Assembly: GCA_035633255.1 (NCBI GenBank)
Contig: DASQFD010000063.1
Span: forward strand, 1-39,931
Direction of reading: 5' to 3'
Length of the DNA stretch: 39,931 nt
Source of the DNA: DASQFD01 sp035633255
GTDB taxonomy: Bacteria > Actinomycetota > Actinomycetes > Actinomycetales > Dermatophilaceae
Part shown: piece after piece, positions 8,227-16,123 of the stretch
Numbering within the stretch: the stretch's first letter is position 1
Layout of the letters: each line of letters opens with the position of its first letter
Position numbers and translations under genes: made by a program
Notes under the pieces: model-generated
Databases searched by the model: none
The model's input: only the letters and a program-made list of their open reading frames with translations
Told to the model about the DNA's origin: nothing

Positions 8227-8889
8227 GTGCACTTCGTCATCATGGGCTGCGGTCGCGTGGGGGCGTCGCTCGCCCGCCTGCTCGAGAGGTCCGGTCACGA
8301 GGTGTCGGTGATCGACCAGGACGAGACCTCGTTCCGCCGGCTGGGCACCTCCTTCGAGGGCCAGCGCGTCGTCGGCGTCGGCTTCGACCGGGACACCCTC
8401 AAGGAGGCGGGGATCGCCCGCGCGTACGCGTTCGCGGCGGTCTCCAGCGGTGACAACTCCAACATCCTGGCCGCCCGCGTGGCGCGCGAGAAGTACGGGG
8501 TGGAGAACGTCGTCGCCCGCATCTACGACCCCGGCCGCGCGGAGATCTACCAGCGGCTCGGCATCCCCACGGTGGCGACGGTGCGGTGGACCAGCGACCA
8601 GGTCCTGCGCCGGCTGCTGCCCTCGGGTCACGTCCCGGAGTTCACCGACCCGTCGGGGCAGGTCGTCATCGCCGAGATGCCGGTTGCGCCCTCATGGATC
8701 GGCCGGCGCTACACCGAGCTGGAGGCGATCGCCGGGGGGCGCGTCGCCTACGTCACCCGGCTGGGGCAGGGTTTCCTCGCCGGCCCGGACACGGTCTACC
8801 AGGACGGCGACCTCGTGCACCTCACCCTTCCGCGGGACGCCCTGGCCAGCGCCGAGCGGGTGCTCGACTCCACCCCACCGGCCCCCTGA
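8227..8889 (+). CDS. ceoB: TrkA family potassium-uptake regulatory protein (CeoB type)
   Basis: 220 residues: an N-terminal Rossmann RCK_N domain (MHFVIMGCGRVGASLARLLE, GxGxxG; the acidic residue ending beta-2 in VIDQDE) and a C-terminal RCK_C domain (about 135-210, with VTRLGQGFLAGPDTVYQDGDLVHL). These cytoplasmic proteins bind NAD(H) or nucleotides and gate Trk/Ktr-like potassium channels or related transporters. No TrkH/KtrB membrane subunit is in this window; the nearest membrane partner is the divergent APC permease. A second TrkA follows 35 bases downstream, so the two probably form one operon and a heteromer. No ribosome site; TAGCGT seven bases upstream of the GTG start suggests a leaderless transcript. 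Confidence 0.93.
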   Translation: MHFVIMGCGRVGASLARLLERSGHEVSVIDQDETSFRRLGTSFEGQRVVGVGFDRDTLKEAGIARAYAFAAVSSGDNSNILAARVAREKYGVENVVARIYDPGRAEIYQRLGIPTVATVRWTSDQVLRRLLPSGHVPEFTDPSGQVVIAEMPVAPSWIGRRYTELEAIAGGRVAYVTRLGQGFLAGPDTVYQDGDLVHLTLPRDALASAERVLDSTPPAP

Positions 8890-8924
8890 GGCCGGCCACC
8901 GCCGCGCCACCCCGAGGAGAGCAC

Positions 8925-9620
8925 ATGCGCGTCGTCATCGCCGGCGCCGGCAGCGTCGGCCGGTCCATCGCCCGCGAGCTGCTCCGCAACGGGCACCAGG
9001 TGCTGCTCATCGACAAGGACGCGGGCGCCGACCGCGTCGCGAAGGTGTCCGAGGCCGCGTGGCTGCAGGCGGACGCCTGCGAGATCGAGGCGCTCGGCGA
9101 GGCCGGGCTCGCGACCTGCGACGTGTCGGTGGCCGCGACCGGTGACGACAAGGTGAACCTCGTCCTCTCGCTGCTGGCGAAGACGGAGTTCGGCGTCCCC
9201 CGAACCGTCGCCCGGGTCAACAACCCCAAGAACGAGTGGATGTTCGACGAGGCGTGGGGCGTGGACGTCGCCGTGTCGACACCGCGGATCATGACCGCCC
9301 TGATCGAGGAGGCGGTCAGCGTCGGAGACCTGGTGCGGATCTTCCAGTTCCAGCAGGGGCAGACCTCGATGGTCGAGCTCACGCTCCCGGACGGCAGCCC
9401 GTATGCCGGCGTGCGCGTCGGCGACGTGCCCCTCCCCTCGGGCACGGTGCTCACCGGCATCATCCGCGGAGGGCAGCCCATCGCCCCGTCCCGCGACGAC
9501 GCGCTCGAGCCCCTCGACGAGCTGCTCTTCATCACCACCACCGACCTCGAGGACGAGCTCGAGTCCATGCTCAGCCCCGGTCGGCGCCACCCGCGGGAGC
9601 GCGACGAGGACGACGGCTAG
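8925..9620 (+). CDS. ceoC: TrkA family potassium-uptake regulatory protein (CeoC type)
   Basis: 231 residues, second TrkA of the pair. RCK_N starts MRVVIAGAGSVGRSIARELL with IDKD at the end of beta-2; RCK_C spans about 140-215 (VELTLPDGSPYAGVRVGDVPLPSGTVLTGI). The acidic tail (RHPRERDEDDG) lacks structure. GAGGAG lies 6 bases before the ATG, so unlike the first gene this one is translated from an internal ribosome site of the same mRNA. Convergent with DUF3159, with only 34 bases between them. Gene order trkA-trkA followed by convergent DUF3159 is the same as in mycobacteria (ceoB, ceoC, Rv2693c). Confidence 0.93.
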   Translation: MRVVIAGAGSVGRSIARELLRNGHQVLLIDKDAGADRVAKVSEAAWLQADACEIEALGEAGLATCDVSVAATGDDKVNLVLSLLAKTEFGVPRTVARVNNPKNEWMFDEAWGVDVAVSTPRIMTALIEEAVSVGDLVRIFQFQQGQTSMVELTLPDGSPYAGVRVGDVPLPSGTVLTGIIRGGQPIAPSRDDALEPLDELLFITTTDLEDELESMLSPGRRHPRERDEDDG

Positions 9621-9654
9621 GGCCAGGGCCGGATCCGCCCGAGCCGCTGAGCGG

Positions 9655-10413
9655 TCAGGGCGCGCGGCCCGGCTCGTGCTCGGGGTGCTCGGGGTGCTCG
9701 GAGTGCTCGGAGTGCTCGGGGTGCTCGTGGGGGTGCTCGGCGACCGTGGCCGCGCTGTCGACCGTCGGGACCTCCTGAGGGGTGCTGCCCCGGACGAGGA
9801 GGACGGCCATCACGGCCAGGGCCCCCACCCACAGCGGCCAGCCGAGCCCGATCTTGCCCACGCCGAGCCACGCCACCTCGCCGCCGAGGTAGAGCGGCAC
9901 CATGACGGCCGCGCGCACGGCATACATCGCGGCGAGCACGAGGGTGAGCCGGCCGCACACCCGGACCACGCCGCGGTCGCGCCGCCATCCGAAGGGGTCG
10001 CGCGCGACGTTGGGGTCGCCGGCCCCGACGAGGAAGCCGACGACCGGCCAGCGGACCAGGACCGACACCACCGCGCCGATGCCCCAGGCGATGCTGGCCA
10101 CGATGCCGGGGAGGAAGGCGTCCTCCGCGCGCCCGCTGCGGATCGCGAAGAAGGCGGCGACGGCCGTGCCGAGGATGGCCGCGCCGACATGCTGCAGGCT
10201 CGAGCGGTGCAGCAGGCGGAGGACGACGAGCACGACCGCCGCGGCGACGGCCCCGCCGACGGCCACGCGAACGTCCTTCGACCCGGTCCACAGGCCGACG
10301 AAGACGATGGTCGGCAGCGCCGTCTCCAGGGCCCCGCGCCACCCGCCGAGGGCGGTGGAGAGCCGGTGCCGGATCAGCTCCTCGACGGTGGGCAGGTCCG
10401 CCGCTTCGCTCAT
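9655..10413 (-). CDS. DUF3159 membrane protein with His-rich C-terminal tail
   Basis: 252 residues, five to six hydrophobic segments (for example VAVGGAVAAAVVLVVLRLL and WPLWVGALAVMAVLLV) after a soluble N-terminus (MSEAADLPTVEELIRHRL). The actinobacterial DUF3159 family has no known function; it lies beside an OB-fold gene and trkA genes in many genomes. Unusual here: the tail is a run of EHP/EHS repeats with seven histidines in about 20 residues, encoded by an expanded 9-bp DNA repeat (9676-9741). It could bind metal, but may be a neutral expansion. The start shares its A with the OB-fold stop (TGATG). It is the last gene of the DUF4193-dut-DUF3710-OB-DUF3159 run. Confidence 0.9.
   Translation of the reverse strand: MSEAADLPTVEELIRHRLSTALGGWRGALETALPTIVFVGLWTGSKDVRVAVGGAVAAAVVLVVLRLLHRSSLQHVGAAILGTAVAAFFAIRSGRAEDAFLPGIVASIAWGIGAVVSVLVRWPVVGFLVGAGDPNVARDPFGWRRDRGVVRVCGRLTLVLAAMYAVRAAVMVPLYLGGEVAWLGVGKIGLGWPLWVGALAVMAVLLVRGSTPQEVPTVDSAATVAEHPHEHPEHSEHSEHPEHPEHEPGRAP
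9676..9741. repeat. 9-bp tandem repeat coding for the His-rich tail
   Basis: GTGCTCGGG-type units start at 9676, 9685, 9694, 9703, 9712 and 9721, then one more at 9733 after a 3-base insertion. Read on the minus strand they give Glu-His-Pro/Ser triplets. The period is a multiple of 3, so copy changes keep the DUF3159 frame. Confidence 0.9.
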
Positions 10414-10769
10414 CAGGTGGGGACGATCTCGTAGAAGGGGTTGAAGATCGTCGGCGTGCCGCGGACGATCGCGACCCGGCCGCGGGCGACGAGGAAGACG
10501 CCCGGCTCGATGCCCCCGATCGTCCGGCGGCCGACCCAGACGAGGTTCACGGCCGAGACGCCGTCGAAGACCTCCGCGACGAGGGACGGCACGCTGCGGT
10601 GCGCCGGCAGGGTGACCGAGCGGACGGTGCCCTTGACGACGGCGGGCTGGCGGTCCCGGATCTCGGTGCGGACCGCCGCGCTCCTGCGGTCGGACTGGCG
10701 ACGGATCTCGTCGGCCTCGTGCTCCGACCCCGTCATCGTCAGGTCGTGCAGCACCTCGCGCAGGCCCAT
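10413..10769 (-). CDS. OB-fold nucleic-acid-binding domain protein
   Basis: 118 residues. The N-terminal helix (REVLHDLTMTGSEHEADEIRRQSDRRS) leads into an OB-fold (about 45-115: VVKGTVRSVTLPAHRSVPSLVAEVFDGVSAVNLVWVGRRTIGGIEPG, then RGRVAIVRGTPTIFNPFYEIVP). The last two stretches are characteristic of the Rv2694c-like group. Nucleic-acid binding is predicted from the fold only. Start: ATG 10769 lies one base after the DUF3710 stop (TGACATG), and the stop overlaps the DUF3159 start, so it sits inside a tightly coupled operon. Earlier in-frame codons up to 10895 overlap DUF3710 and were discarded. Confidence 0.9.
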   Translation of the reverse strand: MGLREVLHDLTMTGSEHEADEIRRQSDRRSAAVRTEIRDRQPAVVKGTVRSVTLPAHRSVPSLVAEVFDGVSAVNLVWVGRRTIGGIEPGVFLVARGRVAIVRGTPTIFNPFYEIVPT

Positions 10770-10770
10770 G

Positions 10771-11598
10771 TCAGCGGACCTCGGTGATCTCGGGCCCCCG
10801 CTCGAAGGGGTCGAGCACGGGCGCCTCCCCCGCCTCCCCCTCCGCTGCGAGGTCGTCGCCCTCGTCGGCGGGAGCGGCGGCCGCCCCCGCCTCACGCGGG
10901 AGGGTCAGGGGCAGCAGCTCGCGGGGAGCCATCGGGTCCGCGCCGCGGACCACGACCGTCGCCGCGTAGATCGCCAACAGCGGCTCGGCCGCCGGCTCCT
11001 CGATGGCCGCCCGGCCGGAGAGCACCCCGCGCAGGAACCACCGGGGGCCGTCCACGCCGAGGAACCGGGCCGGTGCGAAGACCGTGCGCCCGTCGGGGCC
11101 GGCCGAGGGCATCCGGGTGCGCAGCTCCGGTCCGTGGGGCCCGGACGCGCTCTCGACCGTCCCGCCCTGGCCGACGATGGCATCGGCGATCTCGGCGCGG
11201 ATCTCGTCCCAGAGCCCGCTCGTGCGCGGCGCGGCGAAGGCCTGGACCTGCAGCGCGGAGTCCCCGAGCACCGCGGTGGCCGCGATGACGGACTGCTGGT
11301 CCTGGTCGACCTCCAGGCGCAGCTCCATGCCCTCCACCCCCGTGACGAGGAGGGAGCCGAGGTCCAGGTGGCCGCTGGTGTCGCTGACCTCGGAGACGTC
11401 GAAGGGGCCGTCCCGGCGGGCGTCGGCGGCCGACGCGGCGTCCTCGAGGCCGGCGACGCCCGCGAGGCCGTCGGCGTGGTGCGCGGGCTGCGCGGACTCG
11501 CCATCCTCGGTGGCTCCGGCGGACTCGGCGCCCTCGTGGGTCGCGGGGCCCGCGGGGGGGTCGTCCGCTGCGGGCCGGCGTCGGCGGAAGATGCTCAC
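10771..11598 (-). CDS. DUF3710 family protein
   Basis: 275 residues. The N-terminus (MSIFRRRRP, then about 60 Ala/Asp/Gly-rich residues) is probably disordered. The conserved core runs from GPFDVSEV to LLPLTLP, with the signature MELRLEVDQDQQSVIAATAVLGDSALQVQAFAAPRTSGLWDEIRAEIADAI and WFLRGVLSGRAAIE. An acidic tail follows. The family is unexplained but nearly always lies between dut and the OB-fold gene in actinobacteria. GTG start at 11598 with a weak GAGAG upstream; the stop is one base before the next ATG. It starts 20 bases after the dut stop and is co-oriented with it. Confidence 0.92.
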   Translation of the reverse strand: MSIFRRRRPAADDPPAGPATHEGAESAGATEDGESAQPAHHADGLAGVAGLEDAASAADARRDGPFDVSEVSDTSGHLDLGSLLVTGVEGMELRLEVDQDQQSVIAATAVLGDSALQVQAFAAPRTSGLWDEIRAEIADAIVGQGGTVESASGPHGPELRTRMPSAGPDGRTVFAPARFLGVDGPRWFLRGVLSGRAAIEEPAAEPLLAIYAATVVVRGADPMAPRELLPLTLPREAGAAAAPADEGDDLAAEGEAGEAPVLDPFERGPEITEVR

Positions 11599-11618
11599 TG
11601 CTCTCGGTCACTTCCTCG

Positions 11619-12146
11619 TCAGGGGCGGTCGCGCCGGTCGGGTGCCGGCACGCCGGGAGGCGGCGAGCCGAAGCCGCCGGTGGATCCGTGCCCAGTGTCC
11701 CCCCGCTCGCTGGCGGGGAGCGAATCGACGTCGACGAAGCGGGCGGTGAGGTGCCGCTGGACGACCAGCTGCGCGATGCGGTCCCCGCGGCGGACGGTGA
11801 ACGCCTCGGTGGGATCGAGGTTGACCAGGTTGACCAGGATCTCGCCGCGGTAGCCCGAGTCCACCGTCCCGGGTGCGTTGGCGACCGTGACGCCGTGTCG
11901 GGCCGCCAGCCCGGAGCGCGGATGGACCAGCCCCACGGTGCCCGGCGGCAGGGCGAGGGCGACGCCCGTCGGGACCAGGGCCCGCTGCCCCGGGGCCAGG
12001 GTCACCTCGACGGTGGAGGTGAGGTCGGCGCCGGCGTCGCCGTCGCTGGCGTAGGCGGGCGGCACCGCGACCGGGGAGGTGCGGCGGAGGGGGACGTCGA
12101 CGGGCTCGCCGCCCGAGGGGGACACGACGGCGCTCAGGCGGCGCAC
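11619..12146 (-). CDS. dut: dUTP diphosphatase
   Basis: Hydrolyses dUTP to dUMP and diphosphate, keeping uracil out of DNA and supplying dUMP for thymidylate synthesis. 175 residues, the normal trimeric type. All five motifs are present in order: DAGADL, PRSGLAARHGV, the substrate loop NAPGTVDSGYRGEI with its catalytic Asp, RGDRIAQLVV, and the P-loop-like RGDTGHGSTGGFGS. The tail is Pro-rich. Start GTG 12146 overlaps the DUF4193 stop by 13 bases; GTG 12125 is an alternative that would remove the overlap. Neither has a good ribosome site, which fits coupling to the upstream gene. Thymidine kinase is a few kilobases away, but in a separate unit. Confidence 0.96.
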   Translation of the reverse strand: MRRLSAVVSPSGGEPVDVPLRRTSPVAVPPAYASDGDAGADLTSTVEVTLAPGQRALVPTGVALALPPGTVGLVHPRSGLAARHGVTVANAPGTVDSGYRGEILVNLVNLDPTEAFTVRRGDRIAQLVVQRHLTARFVDVDSLPASERGDTGHGSTGGFGSPPPGVPAPDRRDRP

Positions 12147-12433
12147 TCCCGACAGACCATCTGGCCGGAGGACTCGCTGGCGAGCTGGCTGCGGTGGTGC
12201 ACCAGGAAGCAGCGCGAGCAGGTGAACTCGTCGGCCTGCCGCGGCAGCACGCGGACCGACAGCTCCTCGCCGGAGAGGTCGGCGCCGGGCAGCTCGAAGC
12301 CCTCGGCCTGCTCCGCCTCGTCGACGTCGACGCTGGAGGCGCGCTTGTCGACGCGGCGGTTCTTCAGCTCCTCGATGGAGTCCTCGGAGAGCTCGTCGTC
12401 GGTCTTGCGCGGGGCGTCGTAGTCGGTCGCCAT
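12134..12433 (-). CDS. DUF4193 zinc-ribbon-like protein
   Basis: 99 residues: MATDYDAPRKTDDELSEDSIEELKNRR, then an acidic region, then a C-terminal CSRCFLVHHRSQLA...MVCREC with two CxxC pairs that probably bind zinc. This is the actinobacterial DUF4193 family (Rv2699c-like), function unknown. I chose ATG 12433 because it begins the conserved MATDYD motif and has AAGGA upstream; an in-frame extension to 12469 has no family support. It is probably the first gene of the dut operon. The 171-base gap before it (12434-12604) holds its promoter region; I saw no convincing hexamers there, apart from CACAAT on the minus strand. Confidence 0.93.
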   Translation of the reverse strand: MATDYDAPRKTDDELSEDSIEELKNRRVDKRASSVDVDEAEQAEGFELPGADLSGEELSVRVLPRQADEFTCSRCFLVHHRSQLASESSGQMVCRECAA

Positions 12434-12604
12434 CGCCTCGTGTCCTTCCCTACCGGTTCTCGGGCCCACCCTGCGTCGTCGTCACCGCCGACCGGGACTC
12501 GCTCGCCTCAACGCGCGGAGGTCCGGTTTTGTGCCGGTGCGCGGCGATTGTGCACCATGGCGCGGCCCGGCGCCACGCCGGTCCCCCCAGCGGGTGCCGT
12601 GGGG

Positions 12605-13462
12605 TCACCTCCCGAGCACGTGCTCGCGCGTCACCGCCTCCACCAGCGCGGGAAACCGGTCCTCCAGACCGGGGGCGCACAGCCAGGTCAGCTCGGGCCC
12701 GGCGGGCCCCACTCCGCCCACCAGGGCACCCGCCTCGGTGGCGACGACGAGGGCGGCCGCCATGTCGTAGCCCTGCACCCCGCTCTCGTAGTACGCGTCC
12801 AGCCGTCCGGCCGCCACCGAGCAGATGTCGAGGGCGGCGCTGCCGCCCCGGCGGATGTCCCGCACCGAGGGCAGCACCTCGAGCAGGGCCCGCGCCTGGC
12901 GCGCCCGGACCTCCGCGGCATACGAGAAGCCGGTCCCCACGAGTGCTCGCCCGAGGTCCGTGCACCCGGACACCCGCAGTCGACGTCGGCGGCCCGACTG
13001 GCCGGTCAGCCAACCGCCACCGCCCACCCGACCGGAGAACACCTCGCCCGTGGCGGCGTTGACCACGGCCCCCGCGACCGGCGTCCATCCGCCCGCCGTC
13101 CTGGCGTCACCGACCACCGCGGCGACCGAGACCGCGTAGGGGGGCAGCCCGTAGAGGTAGTTCACCGTCCCGTCGATCGGGTCGACGAGCCAGGTGATAC
13201 CGGAGGTGCCGACGACCCCACCCTCCTCCTCACCGTGCACCCCGTCACCGGGTCGGGCCGCGGTCAGGCGCGCGACGATCAGGTCCTGCGAACGCTGGTC
13301 CATCTCGGTGACGACGTCGGTCGGGGTCGACTTCGAGTCGACGTCGAGGGTCTCGGGGCGCTCGTCGACGATCAGCCGGGCCGCCTCGCGCGCCACGTCC
13401 AGGGCGACCTGCTCGAGCTGCTCGCGCTCCGCCGGCTCCGGGAGCGCGAGGCCCGCCGTCAC
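12605..13462 (-). CDS. suhB: Inositol monophosphatase family protein (SuhB-like)
   Basis: Mg-dependent, Li-sensitive phosphatase fold acting on inositol phosphate or related sugar phosphates. About 285 residues. Motifs: DVVTEMDQRSQDLI, GEEEGG (metal Glu), WLVDPIDGTVNYLYGLP (metal Asp pair), and the C-terminal GYDMAAALVVATEAGA where most members have WDxAAG. The Trp-to-Tyr change there may alter the substrate. Start: GTG 13462 overlaps the ferrochelatase stop as GTGA, a classic coupling signal; the frame stays open to 13480. In actinobacteria this enzyme feeds inositol, mycothiol and phosphatidylinositol metabolism. It sits between cpfC and the DUF4193 operon; SuhB beside DUF4193/dut is also the mycobacterial order. 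Confidence 0.9.
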   Translation of the reverse strand: MTAGLALPEPAEREQLEQVALDVAREAARLIVDERPETLDVDSKSTPTDVVTEMDQRSQDLIVARLTAARPGDGVHGEEEGGVVGTSGITWLVDPIDGTVNYLYGLPPYAVSVAAVVGDARTAGGWTPVAGAVVNAATGEVFSGRVGGGGWLTGQSGRRRRLRVSGCTDLGRALVGTGFSYAAEVRARQARALLEVLPSVRDIRRGGSAALDICSVAAGRLDAYYESGVQGYDMAAALVVATEAGALVGGVGPAGPELTWLCAPGLEDRFPALVEAVTREHVLGR

Positions 13463-14589
13463 CACGGGTCCGAGCCGCACAGCGCCGGTCGGGCCTCACG
13501 CAGGTTGGGGCAGCAGCCGGTGGCGCACACCGACGGACGCACGTCGCCCGGCAGCCAGGTCGCCGGGACGACCGGCTCCGCGCGCGCCTCGGCGGCCCGC
13601 TCGAGGAGCAGGTCGGCCAACCCGGTGACGAAGGCGGGGTCCACCCCGGTCGTCGGGACCCGCGCCAGCGTCAACCCCAGCCGCTCGCACGTCTCGCCCG
13701 CCTCGGTGTCGAGGTCGTGGACGACCTCCATGTGGTCGGAGACGAAGCCGATCGGCGCGAGCACCACGGTCGTGGCGCCCTCGGCCGCCAGCTCCTCGAT
13801 GCGGTCGTTGACGTCCGGCTCGAGCCAGGGCTGGGTCGGGGGGCCGGACCTCGAGCAGAACACCAGCTCACCGTCCAGCTCCGTGCCGAACGCGGCGTTG
13901 ACGTGGTCGGTGATCGCGCGCGCGAGGCGGCGGTGCTGGTCGGAGTAGAGGTTGCCCTCCCCGTCCCCCGGACCGGAGGTGTCGTCCATGGCGTCGGGGA
14001 CCGAGTGGGTGACGAAGAGCAGCCGCACCCCCTCGGCGCCCGGGAGCGACCGGACCGCCTCCTCCACGAGGCGGGCGTTGGTCGCCGCGAAGCCGGGGTG
14101 CACGGCATACGGCCGGACCTTGTCGACCACCAGGTCCTGGCCGCGGGCGCCCAGGGCGGCCACCGCGTCGGCGAGGTTCTCGCGGTACTGGCGGCAGGAG
14201 GAGTAGCAGGAGTAGGCGCTGGTGGTCAGCACGCACAGGCGGCGCAGCCCTCGGGCGTGGGCGTCGGCGAGCGCGTCGGCGAGGAACGGCTCGCTGTTGC
14301 GGTTGCCCCAGAGCAGCGGGGTGCTCAGCCCCCGCGCGGCGAGCTCGGCACCCAGGGCGGCGAGGAGGGCGCGGTTCTGGTCGTTGATCGGGCTCCTGCC
14401 GCCCACGGCGTGGTAGTGCTCCGCCACCGCCGCGAGGCGCGCCTCCGGGATGCCGCGTCCGGCCGTGACCCGGCGGAGGAACGGCATGACCTCGTCCGGC
14501 CCCTCCGGACCGCCGAAGGAGAGGAGGAGTATGCCGTCGTAGGGCTCGAGCGAGGCGGCGGCGGTGGGCGCGGGGTCAGGGAGGGGCAC
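13459..14589 (-). CDS. cpfC: Coproporphyrin III ferrochelatase
   Basis: Inserts iron into coproporphyrin III in the coproporphyrin-dependent heme pathway used by actinobacteria (often annotated hemH). 376 residues. Signatures: ILLLSFGGPEGPDEVMPFL at the start, the SAYSCYSSCRQYREN segment, LLFVTHSVPDAM with the metal-binding His, and TTVVLAPIGFVSDHMEVVHDLDTEA. The C-terminus has C355, C359, C360 and C371 (CATGCCPNLREARPALCG), fitting the [2Fe-2S] cluster of actinobacterial enzymes, which uses three C-terminal and one internal cysteine. GTG 14589 lies 6 bases after TACCGT and has no ribosome site, so a leaderless start is likely. Divergent from sepH and coupled to suhB. One isoleucine near the start uses the rare ATA codon, within a GGCATAC motif. 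Confidence 0.95.
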   Translation of the reverse strand: MPLPDPAPTAAASLEPYDGILLLSFGGPEGPDEVMPFLRRVTAGRGIPEARLAAVAEHYHAVGGRSPINDQNRALLAALGAELAARGLSTPLLWGNRNSEPFLADALADAHARGLRRLCVLTTSAYSCYSSCRQYRENLADAVAALGARGQDLVVDKVRPYAVHPGFAATNARLVEEAVRSLPGAEGVRLLFVTHSVPDAMDDTSGPGDGEGNLYSDQHRRLARAITDHVNAAFGTELDGELVFCSRSGPPTQPWLEPDVNDRIEELAAEGATTVVLAPIGFVSDHMEVVHDLDTEAGETCERLGLTLARVPTTGVDPAFVTGLADLLLERAAEARAEPVVPATWLPGDVRPSVCATGCCPNLREARPALCGSDPW

Positions 14590-14696
14590 AGGGAAACGGT
14601 AACGACCGCCCGCGCGCGACCGGCGTGGGCTCCTTGGCGCGGGCGGCGCAGGGTGGCACAGTCGGGGCACGCGACGACCCCCACGGGAGCTCTCAC

Positions 14697-16082
14697 ATGC
14701 ACGACCTTCGACTTCTCGGTGTCCACGAGGACGGGCAGCACCTGCTCCTCGCGGCCGCCGACGGCACGCGGTACCGACTCCCGCTCGACGAGGCCCTGTG
14801 GGCGGCCGCCCGCCGCGACCGGCCGAGGCTGGGCCAGCTGCAGATCGAGATCGAGGGCGGCCTGCGCCCCCGCGAGGTGCAGGCGCTGATCCGGCAGGGG
14901 CTGACCACCGAGGAGGCGGCCGACCGGGCCGGGTGGAGCGTGGAGAAGGTACGCAAGTTCGAGGGCCCGGTGCTGGCCGAGCGCGAGTACGTCGTGGTGC
15001 AGGCGCGCAAGGCGGCCGTGGAGAGCCGCGCCGCGAGCGGCACGACGATGGCGCACCGTGTCGAGCAGCGGATGCGCGACCGCGGCGTCGATCCCGCCCT
15101 CGCGAGCTGGGACTCCGCACGGGGCGCGGACGGCCGGTGGGCCGTCACGGTGGTCTTCCCCGCAGGCGGACGGCAGCGGACCGCCACCTGGCACTTCGAC
15201 CCGCGCGTCGGGGGCCCGGCCCCCCTGGACGACGAGGCGCGGTGGCTGAGCGAGGACGACACCGGTGGGCCGATCCCGGCGCCGCACGTGGCCACCACCG
15301 CCAACCGCGGCACCGCGGTCTTCGACGTCGAGGCCGTCGGTGGTCTCGGCGGCGGGACCGCCACCGGCCGGCCGAACGCGCGCGGCGGTGGGCGCGGCGG
15401 CGGGCGCGCAGGCCCCGAGCAGAGCGGGCAGGCGGAGGCAGGGCAGACGGCGGAGGCAGGGCAGACGACGCAGACGGGGCAGGCGGGCGAGGACGCCGCC
15501 CGGGGCTCGGGGGCGCCGGGCGGGCGAGAGCCGATCGACCTCGTCGCCGCCATGCGCGAGCACTCGGTGCGGGGCCGGCGGGGGCGGGCCCGCCGCCGCG
15601 CCCCGTCCGGGAGCGGGAGGGAGCGCCACCGGGGCGAGACGGCCCTGCCGATCGAGGACACCCCCCCGGCCGGCGGAGGACCCGACGCGCCCGCGGTCGA
15701 GGGCGCCGTCGTGGCTGCCGGGACCGCAGGGCCGCCGACGTCCACACCACCGACCGCGGAGCCGGCGCAGAGCCGGCCGGCCGGGAAGGGGGCAGCGGGG
15801 CAGGCACCCGAGAAGTCACCCGAGCAGGCACCCGACCCAGCCGTCGAGGACGCCCGGGTGGCGGACGCCGCAGCCGCGGACGCGCCGGCGCCGCAGTCCC
15901 CGGAGGCCCTGGAGTCGCGCACGCCGGCTCCGGTCCCTCAGGCGTCGGCCACGCCCGCTTCGGTCCCTCAGGCGTCGACCATCCAGGCCCCGGCCAAGGT
16001 CAAGCGGGGCGCCCGCCCGAGTGTCCCCAGCTGGGACGACATCGTCTTCGGCACCCGGGGCGCCGGCGGCCCCCTCTCCTGA
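14697..16082 (+). CDS. sepH: Septation protein SepH
   Basis: Actinobacterial cell-division protein that stimulates FtsZ assembly. 461 residues. The conserved N-terminal domain (1-75: MHDLRLLGVHEDGQHLLLAAADGTRYRLPLDEALWAAARR) is followed by a helix-turn-helix (EVQALIRQGLTTEEAADRAGWSVEKVRKFEGPVLAEREYV, about 65-105) and a beta-rich segment ending in WHFDPR. After about residue 210 it is disordered Ala/Pro/Gly/Gln-rich linker, with a Q-T-A-G-rich stretch from imperfect repeats. The C-terminus has a basic patch and ends PSWDDIVFGTRGAGG, a motif common in SepH. GGGAG lies 8 bases before the ATG. It is monocistronic: divergent from cpfC and convergent with tdk. Confidence 0.95.
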   Translation: MHDLRLLGVHEDGQHLLLAAADGTRYRLPLDEALWAAARRDRPRLGQLQIEIEGGLRPREVQALIRQGLTTEEAADRAGWSVEKVRKFEGPVLAEREYVVVQARKAAVESRAASGTTMAHRVEQRMRDRGVDPALASWDSARGADGRWAVTVVFPAGGRQRTATWHFDPRVGGPAPLDDEARWLSEDDTGGPIPAPHVATTANRGTAVFDVEAVGGLGGGTATGRPNARGGGRGGGRAGPEQSGQAEAGQTAEAGQTTQTGQAGEDAARGSGAPGGREPIDLVAAMREHSVRGRRGRARRRAPSGSGRERHRGETALPIEDTPPAGGGPDAPAVEGAVVAAGTAGPPTSTPPTAEPAQSRPAGKGAAGQAPEKSPEQAPDPAVEDARVADAAAADAPAPQSPEALESRTPAPVPQASATPASVPQASTIQAPAKVKRGARPSVPSWDDIVFGTRGAGGPLS

Positions 16083-16123
16083 CCCTGGGGCCGTCGTGAC
16101 CGTCGTGACCGTGGGGGCGCGGC

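Noticed and set aside
6140..8311. Plus-strand open frame opposite the APC permease
   Set aside because: His/Asp/Glu-rich mirror of a hydrophobic membrane protein; no support.
9676..9741. Possible CRISPR-like array
   Set aside because: Contiguous 9-bp units with no spacers, lying in a coding frame.
12434..12604. Possible small RNA or gene in the gap before DUF4193
   Set aside because: No terminator-promoter pair or open frame with codon signal was found.
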